A stretch of DNA of 41,232 nt from an uncultured Lachnospiraceae bacterium (GTDB taxonomy: Bacteria > Bacillota > Clostridia > Lachnospirales > Lachnospiraceae): contig CAMOIJ010000022.1 in NCBI GenBank assembly GCA_946615865.1, forward strand, positions 1-41,232, written 5' to 3'. Positions within the stretch are counted from its first letter, which is position 1, and each line of letters opens with the position of its first letter. Under the pieces are notes generated by a model. That model had not been told where the DNA came from. It saw only the letters and a program-made list of their open reading frames with translations, and ran no database searches. The position numbers and the translations under genes were made by a program. Of this stretch, positions 13,705-21,593 are shown piece by piece.

Positions 13705-15708
13705 ATGATGAACTACAGGAAGTACATGCGTCAATATTTTCTCCCTCCGGAAGAGTGTCTGGACTGGGCGAAAAAGGATCATATCGAGAAGGCCCCGATC
13801 TGGTGCAGCGTCGACCTGCGCGACGGCAATCAGGCCCTGATCGAGCCTATGAGCCTCGAAGAGAAGATCGAATTCTTCCGCATGCTGGTGGACATCGGCT
13901 TTAAGGAGATCGAAGTGGGGTTCCCTGCTGCTTCGGAGACCGAGTACGACTTCCTTCGCGCTCTCATCGAGAGAAACATGATCCCGGAGGATGTCACGAT
14001 CCAGGTCCTGACACAGGCCAGGGAGCACATCATCCGCAAGACTTTTGAGGCGGTCAAGGGAGCACCGAAGGCGGTGGTGCATCTTTATAATTCCACTTCC
14101 GTGGCGCAGCGGGAACAGGTCTTTAGAAAGAACAAAGAGGAGATCAAGAAACTTGCGGTGGACGGAGCGAAGCTCCTCAAGGAACTGGCGGACGAGACCG
14201 ACGGCAACTTCATGTTCGAATACAGCCCTGAGAGCTTCCATGGGACCGAGGTGGAGTATGGGCTGGAAGTCTGCAACGCGGTGCTGGACGTCTGGAAACC
14301 TACCCCTGAGTGGAAAGCCATCATCAACATCCCCGCTACGGTGGAGACGGCTATGCCGCACATTTTCGCCTCCCAGATCGAGTATCTTAACAAGAATATG
14401 AAATACAGGGACGGCGTCGTCCTCAGCCTTCATCCGCACAACGACCGCGGCTGCGGCGTAGCGGACACAGAACTCGGCATCCTTGCAGGCGCAGACCGCG
14501 TCGAAGGCACGCTGTTCGGAAACGGCGAGAGAACCGGAAACGTCGATCTGGTCGCTGTAGCGATGAACCTTTTCTCCTACGGGATCGATCCGGAACTGGA
14601 TTTCTCCAATATGCCGCAGATCCGCGAAAAATATGAGAGACTGACTGGAATGGATGTCCATCCCAGGCAGCCTTATGCAGGAGATCTGGTCTTCAGCGCG
14701 TTTTCCGGCTCCCACCAGGACGCGATCTCCAAGGGCATGGCCTACAAGGAGAAGAACGATCCCAACAAGTGGACAGTTCCTTATCTTCCCATCGACCCGC
14801 AGGATGTCTCGAGGACATACGATTCAGACGTTATCCGCATCAACAGCCAGTCCGGAAAGGGCGGCGTAGCATATGTGCTGAGGCAGAACTACGCGATCGT
14901 GCTGCCTGAGAAGATGAGAGAGGAAGTCGGTTACGCCGTGAAGCAGGTTTCGGACGAGACTCACAGCGAGCTTGCGCCTCAGGCTGTTTACGAGATCTTC
15001 ACAGACAGATATGTGGACTACACGCCTCACTTTACGATCCCGGAGTGCCATTTCCGCCAGGCAGACGGCATTATGGCAGAGGCGACGATCGCGGCCGGAG
15101 ACAACAGGACTGTCGTGGACGCGAACGGAAACGGCCGTCTGGACGCGGTCAGCAATACCATCAAGCAGTATTACGGGATCAGCTATGAGCTCTCCACTTA
15201 CGAGGAGCATGCGCTTTCCAGAGGCTCTTCCTCCAAAGCTATGGCTTATGTCAGCGTCCTGTGCAATGGCAAAACATACTGGGGCGTAGGCATCCACGAG
15301 GATATCATTCACGCTTCGATCAACGCTTTGGTCGTAGCGGTCAATAAGCTCCCGCAGCTGCAGGACAGCGCGACGGAGAAGGACAACAGGCTGATCGCAA
15401 TGCTCAACTACATCCAGGCCAATTATCAGACAGTTACACTCGAGGACATGGCCAGGGAATTTCATCTCTCCACGCCGTATATCTCCAAGTTCATCCGCGA
15501 GAAATCCGGCAAGACCTTCGGCGAGCAGGTCACGTCAGTCCGCATGAAGAGGGCCAAGACGCTGCTCAGAAACGGCAATATGACGATCGAGAATATCTCT
15601 TATTCCATCGGTTATCCCAATGCGGAGCATTTCTCAAGGGTATTCAAGAAGACCTTTGAGGTGTCTCCGGCACAGTACAGAAAAATAGCCACACGCCACG
15701 CCGGGTGA
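13705..15708 (+). CDS. leuA: 2-isopropylmalate synthase fused to a C-terminal AraC-type DNA-binding domain
   Basis: The first 555 or so residues are a complete LeuA, which condenses 2-ketoisovalerate and acetyl-CoA in leucine synthesis. Visible are VDLRDGNQAL with the catalytic Arg39-Asp40, the metal motif LHPHNDRG (His243, His245), GNGERTGN (272-279), and the C-terminal allosteric domain (about 440-550, RGSSSKAMAYVSV). The chain continues without a break into about 105 residues with two helix-turn-helix motifs (VTLEDMAREFHLSTPYISKFIREKSG and MTIENISYSIGYPNAEHFSRVFKKTFEVSP), a clear AraC DNA-binding domain at about 560-664. Ordinary LeuA of this class ends near 560. ATG 13705 has AGAGG eight bases upstream; the gene ends at its own terminator. 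One protein may both make isopropylmalate and control genes. Confidence 0.93.
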   Translation: MMNYRKYMRQYFLPPEECLDWAKKDHIEKAPIWCSVDLRDGNQALIEPMSLEEKIEFFRMLVDIGFKEIEVGFPAASETEYDFLRALIERNMIPEDVTIQVLTQAREHIIRKTFEAVKGAPKAVVHLYNSTSVAQREQVFRKNKEEIKKLAVDGAKLLKELADETDGNFMFEYSPESFHGTEVEYGLEVCNAVLDVWKPTPEWKAIINIPATVETAMPHIFASQIEYLNKNMKYRDGVVLSLHPHNDRGCGVADTELGILAGADRVEGTLFGNGERTGNVDLVAVAMNLFSYGIDPELDFSNMPQIREKYERLTGMDVHPRQPYAGDLVFSAFSGSHQDAISKGMAYKEKNDPNKWTVPYLPIDPQDVSRTYDSDVIRINSQSGKGGVAYVLRQNYAIVLPEKMREEVGYAVKQVSDETHSELAPQAVYEIFTDRYVDYTPHFTIPECHFRQADGIMAEATIAAGDNRTVVDANGNGRLDAVSNTIKQYYGISYELSTYEEHALSRGSSSKAMAYVSVLCNGKTYWGVGIHEDIIHASINALVVAVNKLPQLQDSATEKDNRLIAMLNYIQANYQTVTLEDMAREFHLSTPYISKFIREKSGKTFGEQVTSVRMKRAKTLLRNGNMTIENISYSIGYPNAEHFSRVFKKTFEVSPAQYRKIATRHAG

Positions 15709-15716
15709 GTAAAACA

Positions 15717-15763
15717 AAGCTTCAGCGCCAAGGGTGATCAGCCATGGCACTGAAGCTTTTTTG
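15717..15763 (+). terminator. Terminator after leuA
   Basis: AAGCTTCAG (15717-15725) pairs with CTGAAGCTT (15750-15758), with GCC/GGC continuing past one mismatch, then a T-run. It separates leuA from the HPr-LDH gene. Confidence 0.88.
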
Positions 15764-15793
15764 TCAACATCACCTAAACGGAGCGGTTTTTCG

Positions 15794-15822
15794 TTGAATT
15801 GATAGTGTACTTTGTATATAAT
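15794..15822 (+). promoter_or_regulatory. Promoter of the HPr-LDH fusion gene
   Basis: TTGAAT (15794-15799) and TATAAT (15817-15822) are 17 bp apart. The -10 is perfect. The expected start gives a leader of about 55 nt. No cre-like site was recognised by eye around it. Confidence 0.8.
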
Positions 15823-15882
15823 GACAATAGCATATTATGTATGAAGCTATCCACCAAGCTTATAAAAAGAAGGGAAAAAGAA

Positions 15883-17181
15883 ATGAAAGACCTGCAGTAT
15901 ACTGTCAAGAATTCGCTCGGTATTCATGCGCGTCCCGCGGCACTTCTTGCCCAGGCATGCACCAATTTCAAGAGTGCAGTCATGATCGAGTGCAATGGTA
16001 ATGTTGCCTCCGGCAATAACGTCCTTCAGATCCTCGCTCTTCACGCGGCCAAGGGTTCTGTCCTGAACATTACTGCTGACGGTCCCGATGAGGAAGAGGC
16101 GATCACGAAGATCCAGGAAGTGCTCAGGGAAATCGCTCCCAAGGCCAAGAAGAATACGGTCCTCAGGGTCGCGTTTTTCGGCACCAAGGATTATGACCGC
16201 ATTTTCTTCAGCGAACTCTCCAGAGACAAGGGAGAGGGCACTTACAATGTTGACATCAAGTATTTCAACAGCCGTCTGACCATTGAGTCTGCAAACCTGG
16301 CTAAGGGTTACGACGCGGTCTGCATTTTCGTCAATGACGAAGCGCCCCGTGAAGTTATTGAGATCCTGGCGGAGGGCGGCGTTAAGCTCATTCTTCTTCG
16401 CTGCGCAGGATTCAACAACGTTGACGCCAAGGCTGCCGCAGAGTGCGGAATCACTGTTCTTCGTGTCCCCGCCTATTCCCCCTATGCAGTAGCTGAGCAC
16501 GCAATGACGATCCTTCAGGCAGCAAACCGCCGCATTCACAAGTCTTACATCAAGGTTCAGGACAACAACTTCGCGCTGAGCGGACTTCTGGGACTGGATC
16601 TTCACAACAAGGTAGCCGGTATCATGGGCACCGGCAGGATCGGCCAGATCATGGCCAATATCTGCAAGGGTTACGGCATGACCGTTCTGGGATGGGATGC
16701 TTTCCCGAATATGGCTCTTGAGGAGAAGGGACTTTTGAGATATGTCTCCAAGGAAGAGCTCCTTCAGAAGGCGGATCTCATCTCCCTGCACGCTCCGCTG
16801 GTCATGGGCCCGAACGGAACATATCACCTGATCGACGACAATGCGATCGCCATGATGAAGAACAACGTCATGCTCGTCAATACCTCCCGCGGACCTCTTG
16901 TAGACTCCGAAGCGCTGATCAGAGGCCTTAAGGCGAACAAGTTCCACGCTGTGGCGCTGGACGTTTACGAGGGCGAGGATGCCAACGTCTACAATGACAG
17001 ATCCGATGAGATGATCGACACAGATATCGTAGCAAGACTTACAATGTTCCCGAACCTGATACTGACTTCTCACCAGGCGTTCTTCACCAGAGAAGCGCTG
17101 CAGGCTATCGCTGCAGTCACTATGGAGAATGCGAGAAACTTCAACGAAGGACTTCCTTACGGAATGTCAGAGGTGAAGTGA
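15883..17181 (+). CDS. HPr phosphocarrier domain fused to D-lactate dehydrogenase
   Basis: Residues 1-85 or so are a PTS HPr domain: YTVKNSLGIHARPAALLAQ carries the phosphorylatable His15 with Arg17, and the fold continues to about EEEAITKIQEVL. The position equal to the regulatory Ser46 is Asn46 (SGNNVLQILAL). From about residue 94 (VLRVAFFGTKDYDRIFF) it is a full D-2-hydroxyacid dehydrogenase of the D-lactate type: GTGRIG (249-254), substrate Arg173 in LLRCAGFNN, VNTSRGPLVD, LDVYEGE and catalytic His397 in LTSHQAFF. It should reduce pyruvate to D-lactate with NADH. I chose ATG 15883 because AAGGG is eight bases upstream and the HPr fold starts there. It has its own promoter and terminator. 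Whether His15 phosphorylation changes dehydrogenase activity is inference. Confidence 0.93.
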   Translation: MKDLQYTVKNSLGIHARPAALLAQACTNFKSAVMIECNGNVASGNNVLQILALHAAKGSVLNITADGPDEEEAITKIQEVLREIAPKAKKNTVLRVAFFGTKDYDRIFFSELSRDKGEGTYNVDIKYFNSRLTIESANLAKGYDAVCIFVNDEAPREVIEILAEGGVKLILLRCAGFNNVDAKAAAECGITVLRVPAYSPYAVAEHAMTILQAANRRIHKSYIKVQDNNFALSGLLGLDLHNKVAGIMGTGRIGQIMANICKGYGMTVLGWDAFPNMALEEKGLLRYVSKEELLQKADLISLHAPLVMGPNGTYHLIDDNAIAMMKNNVMLVNTSRGPLVDSEALIRGLKANKFHAVALDVYEGEDANVYNDRSDEMIDTDIVARLTMFPNLILTSHQAFFTREALQAIAAVTMENARNFNEGLPYGMSEVK

Positions 17182-17208
17182 AGAAAACCTGTAAATGAGT
17201 AAACAGAT

Positions 17209-17251
17209 GCCGCTGCAATTACCGATTCCGGTAATTGCAGCGGCGTTTTTT
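17209..17251 (+). terminator. Terminator after the HPr-LDH gene
   Basis: GCCGCTGCAATTACCG (17209-17224) and its perfect complement (17229-17244) form a 16 bp stem with loop ATTC, followed by six T's. It is one of the strongest terminators in the window. Confidence 0.95.
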
Positions 17252-17273
17252 AATATCAGAGCCGATTTGTTCA

Positions 17274-17302
17274 TTGACAATTACAGTTCAACGTAGTACT
17301 TT
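17274..17302 (+). promoter_or_regulatory. Promoter of the thiT riboswitch transcript
   Basis: A consensus TTGACA (17274-17279) is followed after 17 bp by TACTTT (17297-17302), a weaker -10. The start would fall about 10-15 bases before the riboswitch aptamer. Confidence 0.55.
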
Positions 17303-17320
17303 ACTAGAGTAAACAATACT

Positions 17321-17415
17321 TGCTGGGGGAGCGGATGCTGAGACAGCTGCCCGTTCGCAGGAGCGGAGCGGCTGACCCTTATTACTTGATCCGGGTAATG
17401 CCGGCGAAAGGAAGC
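17321..17415 (+). ncRNA. TPP riboswitch (THI element)
   Basis: The conserved thiamine pyrophosphate aptamer segments appear in order: the 5' GGGGGAGC near 17325, GCTGAGA at 17337-17343, CTGACCCTT near 17372-17380, TTGATCCGGGTAATGCCGGC near 17386-17404 and the closing GAAAGGA. It lies in the leader of a ThiT gene, which fits. Downstream, at 17491-17518, is a candidate expression platform. Confidence 0.94.
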
Positions 17416-17490
17416 GCACAGTACTTGAGCAGATGACGGGCGGCTGTAAAGCGGCTTTAAAATATGTTTGATGTGCTGTGAACCAACTCT

Positions 17491-17518
17491 CCTCCTGTAC
17501 AACAAAGGAGGTTTTTTT
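17491..17518 (+). promoter_or_regulatory. Riboswitch expression platform: hairpin that sequesters the thiT ribosome site
   Basis: CCTCCT (17491-17496) pairs with AGGAGG (17506-17511), and seven T's follow immediately before the thiT ATG at 17519. The 3' arm is itself the Shine-Dalgarno sequence. The same hairpin can therefore block translation or act as a weak terminator when TPP is bound. Confidence 0.65.
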
Positions 17519-18052
17519 ATGTCCAAAAGTATCAAAGTTCTCGTCTTTAGCGCAATGTGCATCGCACTGGCCAGTGTGACCAGTATGATCAAGGTGTTTG
17601 AGTTCCCCACCGGGGGGTCCATTACACTGGCGTCTACGTTGTTCGCGACCCTTCCGGGCTTCTTTTTCGGCCCTGCGGTGGGGATCGCGGCGGGATTTGC
17701 ACACGGGATCCTTCAGTTCTTCCTTGGCCCCTATATTCTGACCCCTGTGCAGGTCTTTATTGATTACGGCCTTGCATTTGCGGCTTTCGGACTCTCCGGA
17801 TTCTTTGCAGGCCAGAAGTTCGGATACCAGAAGGGCTACATTGCCGCATGTATCGGACGCTGGTTTTTCGCTTTTCTTTCCGGCTGGATCTTTTTTGGCG
17901 AATATGCCTGGGAGGGATGGAACGCGGCAGCTTATTCCGCAGTGTACAATATCATTTACATTGCGGGCGAGGCGGTGATCGTATTGATCCTCATCAGTAT
18001 TCCGGTAGTATCCGAGGCACTGAACAGAGTTAAAGCTATGGCTCTGCAGTGA
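17519..18052 (+). CDS. thiT: Thiamine ECF transporter S component ThiT
   Basis: ThiT is the thiamine-binding membrane subunit that uses a shared EcfA1-EcfA2-EcfT module for uptake. The 177-residue protein has about six hydrophobic helices. Family features include the N-terminal VLVFSAMCIALASVTSMIKVFEFPTGGSITLAST (L1 region), GIAAGFAHGILQFF and the aromatic-rich AEYAWEGW-like EYAWEGWNAAAYS loop that lines the thiamine pocket. The TPP riboswitch directly upstream confirms the substrate. ATG 17519 follows AAAGGAGG with a T-run between. The EcfAAT genes it needs are about 9 kb upstream in this window. Confidence 0.94.
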   Translation: MSKSIKVLVFSAMCIALASVTSMIKVFEFPTGGSITLASTLFATLPGFFFGPAVGIAAGFAHGILQFFLGPYILTPVQVFIDYGLAFAAFGLSGFFAGQKFGYQKGYIAACIGRWFFAFLSGWIFFGEYAWEGWNAAAYSAVYNIIYIAGEAVIVLILISIPVVSEALNRVKAMALQ

Positions 18053-18068
18053 CGGCGCAGACTTAAAG

Positions 18069-18077
18069 TGATATAAT
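18069..18077 (+). promoter_or_regulatory. Extended -10 promoter before the YdcF-like gene
   Basis: TGATATAAT, a TGn extension plus perfect -10 hexamer, lies 43 bases upstream of the start at 18120. There is no terminator between thiT and this gene, so read-through from the riboswitch transcript is also possible. Confidence 0.5.
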
Positions 18078-18119
18078 AATCTTCTGATTTATCGATCATA
18101 TTAGGAGATTATGTGAAAA

Positions 18120-19172
18120 ATGAGTGATTATCTGAGCAGAGTATTTGAATACGCGGTGCCCTGCCTGCTTTTCTGGGGAGTCCTGGCGGTGTCGGTCTCC
18201 GTCGACAGGAGCAGGTTCAGGAACTGTATTTATCTGCTGCTGGCAGCGGCGTCTTCGGCGCCGCTTTTTTGTGTGCTGTCGGGAAGACACGCGCCGGGGA
18301 CGGCCAAGGCCCTTTCGATCCTGATCTTTGCTGTGCTCCTGTCTGTTCCCGCTGTGCTCATAGAGAACGGCGTGATCATGTACCGCAAAGAGGGGAGGTC
18401 TCTTCAGAATATGCTTTCCCTGCTCATGGGGATCCTGGTGGGTGTGGGAGAACTGTGCTTTTTCCTGTTCTTTATTTTCCCGATATTCTGGTCAGACCAA
18501 AATTCCGAGTTTATCACGACCGGAATGAAAGTGCTGCTTTTTATAAGCCTGTCGGTGATATATGTATCAGTGGTATTTGTGTCGTTTATGAGTTATACGG
18601 TGCTTTTACAGCTTATTCCCCGCAAGAGGGACTTTGACTATGTGATCATTCACGGCAGCGGGCTGCTGCGGGGAAGAGAAGTTTCGAAGCTTCTGGCAGA
18701 CCGTATTGACAAGGCAATAGAGGTCTACGAGAAGGATCCCACGCCGCCGATCCTGATCCCTTCCGGAGGAAAAGGGCGGGACGAAGAGATCTCCGAAGCG
18801 GAGGCGATGGAACAGTATCTTATAGAGCACGGGATCCCGAAGGATCATATTATTAAGGAGGACAGGTCGACGACGACAAGAGAGAACCTGGCCTTTTCCA
18901 AAAAGATCATCGACGAACGGGACGCGGACCCTTACGTGGCGCTCGTGACGAGCAACTATCACGTCTACAGGGCTTTGAGCCTGTGCGACGACATAGACCT
19001 GGAATGCACGGGGATCGGGGCACATGTTGCACGGTACTACTGGCCGAGCGCGCTTTTGCGTGAGTTCGCGGCGATCATGAGTAAGAAAAAGAATCTCCTG
19101 ATCTTTATTGCGGGATGGCTGTGCAGCGTGATCCCGACTATGGATGCGGTGATGTGGAGCGTGATTCAGTGA
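18120..19172 (+). CDS. YdcF/SanA-like (DUF218) membrane protein
   Basis: The 350-residue protein has about five N-terminal membrane helices (to about residue 165), then a soluble DUF218 domain (about 172-315) and a C-terminal hydrophobic helix. DUF218 signatures are visible: DYVIIHGSGLLRGREVSKLLADRIDKAIEVY, IPSGGKGRDEEISEAEAMEQYL, GIPKDHIIKEDRSTTTRENLAFSK and LVTSNYHVYRAL. Family members such as SanA and ElyC affect envelope integrity; the exact reaction is unknown. Its ribosome site AGGAG is rather far (12 bases) from the ATG. The stop overlaps the start of the next gene (GTGA), so the two are probably translated together. Confidence 0.85.
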   Translation: MSDYLSRVFEYAVPCLLFWGVLAVSVSVDRSRFRNCIYLLLAAASSAPLFCVLSGRHAPGTAKALSILIFAVLLSVPAVLIENGVIMYRKEGRSLQNMLSLLMGILVGVGELCFFLFFIFPIFWSDQNSEFITTGMKVLLFISLSVIYVSVVFVSFMSYTVLLQLIPRKRDFDYVIIHGSGLLRGREVSKLLADRIDKAIEVYEKDPTPPILIPSGGKGRDEEISEAEAMEQYLIEHGIPKDHIIKEDRSTTTRENLAFSKKIIDERDADPYVALVTSNYHVYRALSLCDDIDLECTGIGAHVARYYWPSALLREFAAIMSKKKNLLIFIAGWLCSVIPTMDAVMWSVIQ

Positions 19173-20284
19173 ATATTAAGGATAATGATAAGAAGTATTC
19201 CATAAGGAAAAAGAAGATATTCAGGTTCCTGCTCTCAGCAGTTCTGCTGATCGTCCTACTGTTTGCGGCCATACTGGAATACCTGACGCTGACCGAATAT
19301 AAGCCGGAGCCGGGAGAGATGGCTGCTGTTGATCATGGAAACTGGGATCTGCTCAAAGAGGGAGATACGCTGAAGATCCTCACCTGGAACTGCGGATACG
19401 GCGCTCTGGGAGATAACGCGGATTTCTTCATGGATGGCGGCAGAGGAGTCATGACTGCCGACCGGGAGAGAGTGCAGAGCAATCTTGACGGGATCCTGGA
19501 GGCTTCTGCGCAGATGGACCCTGACGTGATCCTGTATCAGGAGATAGACACGAACGCGGCCAGGTCCCATTTTATCGACGAAGAGATCACTATGATCAAC
19601 GGGCTTCTGAAAGAGGACGAACTGCGCTATTCCTCAGCCTATGCCGATAATCTCAATGTGGGATTTATCCCGTTTCCCATTCCGCCCATCGGAAGGGTCA
19701 AAAGCGGGATCATGAACTTTACAGGGGCGTTTACGAGCTCAGCGGAAAGAATCCAGCTTCCCTGCCCCTTTAAGTGGCCTGTGAGGCTCGCAAACTTCAA
19801 GAGATGCCTTCTTCTTTCGCGTATTCCCATAAAGGACAGCGATAAGGAACTGGTGATCATCAACCTTCACATGGACGCCTATGACGACGGAGTGGGCAAA
19901 ACAGAGCAGACGAGGGCGCTTTTTGAGATCATGAACAGAGAGGCCGGGAAGGGCAATTACGTCGTTGCCGGCGGGGACTTCAACCAGACCTTTGACAGCA
20001 TAGATAGCAGCGCTTATCCGCTTCAGGAAGGAAAATGGGCTCCCGGAAGACTTGAAACTGCAGCGTTCGGAGAGGGGTGGCAGTTTCTTATGAACAGCGG
20101 CGTTCCATCCTGCCGCTCTCTCGACCAGCCCTACGCCGGTTCGGACAAGGAGAGTTTTCAGTACTACGCGGTCGACGGATTTATTGTGTCTTCCAACATC
20201 GAGGTCCGCTCCTGTGAGACCAAAGATCTGGGGTTTGTGTGCACGGACCACAACCCGGTGCTGCTCGAATGCGTGCTGAAATAA
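19169..20284 (+). CDS. Membrane-anchored endonuclease/exonuclease/phosphatase (EEP) family protein
   Basis: After a basic cytosolic N-terminus and one membrane segment (about residues 18-42), the 371-residue protein has an extracytoplasmic EEP fold. The catalytic set is complete: TWNCGYG, ILYQEID (Glu), NLHMDAYDD, GGDFNQT (Asp/Asn) and TDHNPVL (Asp-His). Family members cleave phosphodiesters in nucleic acids, sphingomyelin or phosphoinositides; being outside the membrane it more likely acts on a lipid head group or extracellular nucleic acid. I chose GTG 19169, which overlaps the upstream TGA and has GGAG nine bases before; an ATG at 19115 lies far inside the upstream gene. Confidence 0.85.
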   Translation: MNIKDNDKKYSIRKKKIFRFLLSAVLLIVLLFAAILEYLTLTEYKPEPGEMAAVDHGNWDLLKEGDTLKILTWNCGYGALGDNADFFMDGGRGVMTADRERVQSNLDGILEASAQMDPDVILYQEIDTNAARSHFIDEEITMINGLLKEDELRYSSAYADNLNVGFIPFPIPPIGRVKSGIMNFTGAFTSSAERIQLPCPFKWPVRLANFKRCLLLSRIPIKDSDKELVIINLHMDAYDDGVGKTEQTRALFEIMNREAGKGNYVVAGGDFNQTFDSIDSSAYPLQEGKWAPGRLETAAFGEGWQFLMNSGVPSCRSLDQPYAGSDKESFQYYAVDGFIVSSNIEVRSCETKDLGFVCTDHNPVLLECVLK

Positions 20285-20298
20285 AAAAATACAACAGG

Positions 20299-20321
20299 GT
20301 ATATTTTGGATCCAAAAATAC
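20299..20321 (+). promoter_or_regulatory. Palindrome upstream of galE, candidate operator
   Basis: TTTTGGATCCAAAA (20304-20317) is a perfect 14 bp palindrome flanked by GTAT and ATAC, giving a 23 bp near-perfect dyad. It lies about 28 bp before the -10 like TATAAT (20349-20354) of galE. It is too A/T-rich and short on the T side to be a normal terminator. Confidence 0.4.
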
Positions 20322-20395
20322 ATTGTTTTTAAAAGTCAGGTCCTGCATTATAATATATTAGGTAAACAAGAATTACGGTGAAGGAGGAAAGCACC

Positions 20396-21412
20396 ATGGC
20401 AATATTAGTTACAGGCGGAACAGGTTTTATCGGAAGTCACACCGTAGTCGAGCTGCTTCAGTCCGGATATGAAGTCGTCATCGCGGATAATCTCTACAAC
20501 TCCAAGGCGATGGTAGTAGACCGCATCGAGGCGATCACGGGAAAGCGTCCGACTTTCTATGAACTGGATGTATGCGACAAGGCGGCTTTGGACGCGCTGT
20601 TCGATAAAGAGAAGATCGACGCGGTCATTCATTTCGCAGGTTATAAGGCTGTCGGTGAATCCACCAGGAAGCCGATCGAGTATTATGAGAACAACCTCGG
20701 ATCCACACTGACGCTCTGCAAGTCGATGAGAGAGCACGACTGCTTCAAGATCGTGTTCTCCTCTTCCGCGACAGTCTACGGAGATCCCGCGTTTATCCCG
20801 ATCACGGAGGAGTGCCCCAAGGGGATCACGACAAACCCTTACGGCGAGACCAAGTCCATGCAGGAGAGGATCCTGACAGATATCTGGAAAGCGGACAACC
20901 GCTGGAAAGTAATGCTGCTCCGCTATTTCAACCCCATCGGAGCTCATGAGAGCGGCCTGATCGGCGAGGATCCCAAGGGAATCCCGAACAATCTTCTCCC
21001 CTATGTGGCGCAGGTAGCTACCGGAAAGCTCGAGAAAGTTCACGTATTCGGAAACGACTACGATACGCCTGACGGAACCGGCATCCGCGACTATATCCAC
21101 GTTGTGGACCTGGCCAAGGGCCATGTCAAGGCTATTGAGGGAATGGAGAAGCTGGACGGCGTCAATATCTTCAATCTGGGCACAGGGCACGGCTACAGCG
21201 TTCTCGACATTATCAAGGCGTTTTCGAAGGCCTGCGGAAGAGAACTGCCTTACGTGATCGACCCCAGAAGACCCGGCGATATCGCTGTCTGCTACAGCGA
21301 CCCCGCCAAGGCAAGAGAAGTTCTGGGCTGGACTGCGGAGAAGAATCTCGAGGATATGTGCAGGGACGGTTGGAACTGGCAGAGCAATAATCCTGACGGC
21401 TATGTAGAATAA
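20396..21412 (+). CDS. galE: UDP-glucose 4-epimerase
   Basis: GalE interconverts UDP-glucose and UDP-galactose, feeding both galactose use and surface glycan synthesis. The 338-residue SDR protein has the NAD motif GGTGFIGSH, HFAGYKAVGES, the catalytic SSSATVYG and YxxxK (PYGETK), LRYFNPIGAHESG and the C-terminal WTAEKNLEDMCRDGWNWQ. ATG 20396 has AAGGAGG nine bases upstream; an in-frame ATG at 20378 precedes that site and is rejected. It has a -10 at 20349 and a strong terminator, so it is probably monocistronic. Confidence 0.96.
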   Translation: MAILVTGGTGFIGSHTVVELLQSGYEVVIADNLYNSKAMVVDRIEAITGKRPTFYELDVCDKAALDALFDKEKIDAVIHFAGYKAVGESTRKPIEYYENNLGSTLTLCKSMREHDCFKIVFSSSATVYGDPAFIPITEECPKGITTNPYGETKSMQERILTDIWKADNRWKVMLLRYFNPIGAHESGLIGEDPKGIPNNLLPYVAQVATGKLEKVHVFGNDYDTPDGTGIRDYIHVVDLAKGHVKAIEGMEKLDGVNIFNLGTGHGYSVLDIIKAFSKACGRELPYVIDPRRPGDIAVCYSDPAKAREVLGWTAEKNLEDMCRDGWNWQSNNPDGYVE

Positions 21413-21437
21413 TAAACCCAGGGAACGGGAATCGGAT

Positions 21438-21475
21438 GGCTCTCTACCGTGAAGGCGGCAGAGAGCCGTTTTTTC
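21438..21475 (+). terminator. Terminator after galE
   Basis: GGCTCTCT (21438-21445) and AGAGAGCC (21460-21467) form an 8 bp stem with a 14-base loop, followed by G and six T's. Confidence 0.9.
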
Positions 21476-21593
21476 TGTAACAGCGTGCCGAAAGCGGATG
21501 AAATACGTATATTATATAGGATGATCCCGGCAGTGCTCTGTGCGCGCCGGGGCTTCCGGGTTACGAATGAGAAATAAGTTTTGGAGGAAGAGT

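Noticed and set aside
13571-13705. T-box or leucine leader peptide upstream of leuA
   Set aside because: The roughly 90 nt leader has no T-box core sequence, no run of Leu codons and no terminator stem.
15782-15883. Catabolite (cre) site at the HPr-LDH promoter
   Set aside because: No stretch near the promoter resembles the cre palindrome on inspection.
15847-17073. Long minus-strand frame (408 codons) opposite the HPr-LDH gene
   Set aside because: Antisense shadow of a strongly conserved coding sequence.
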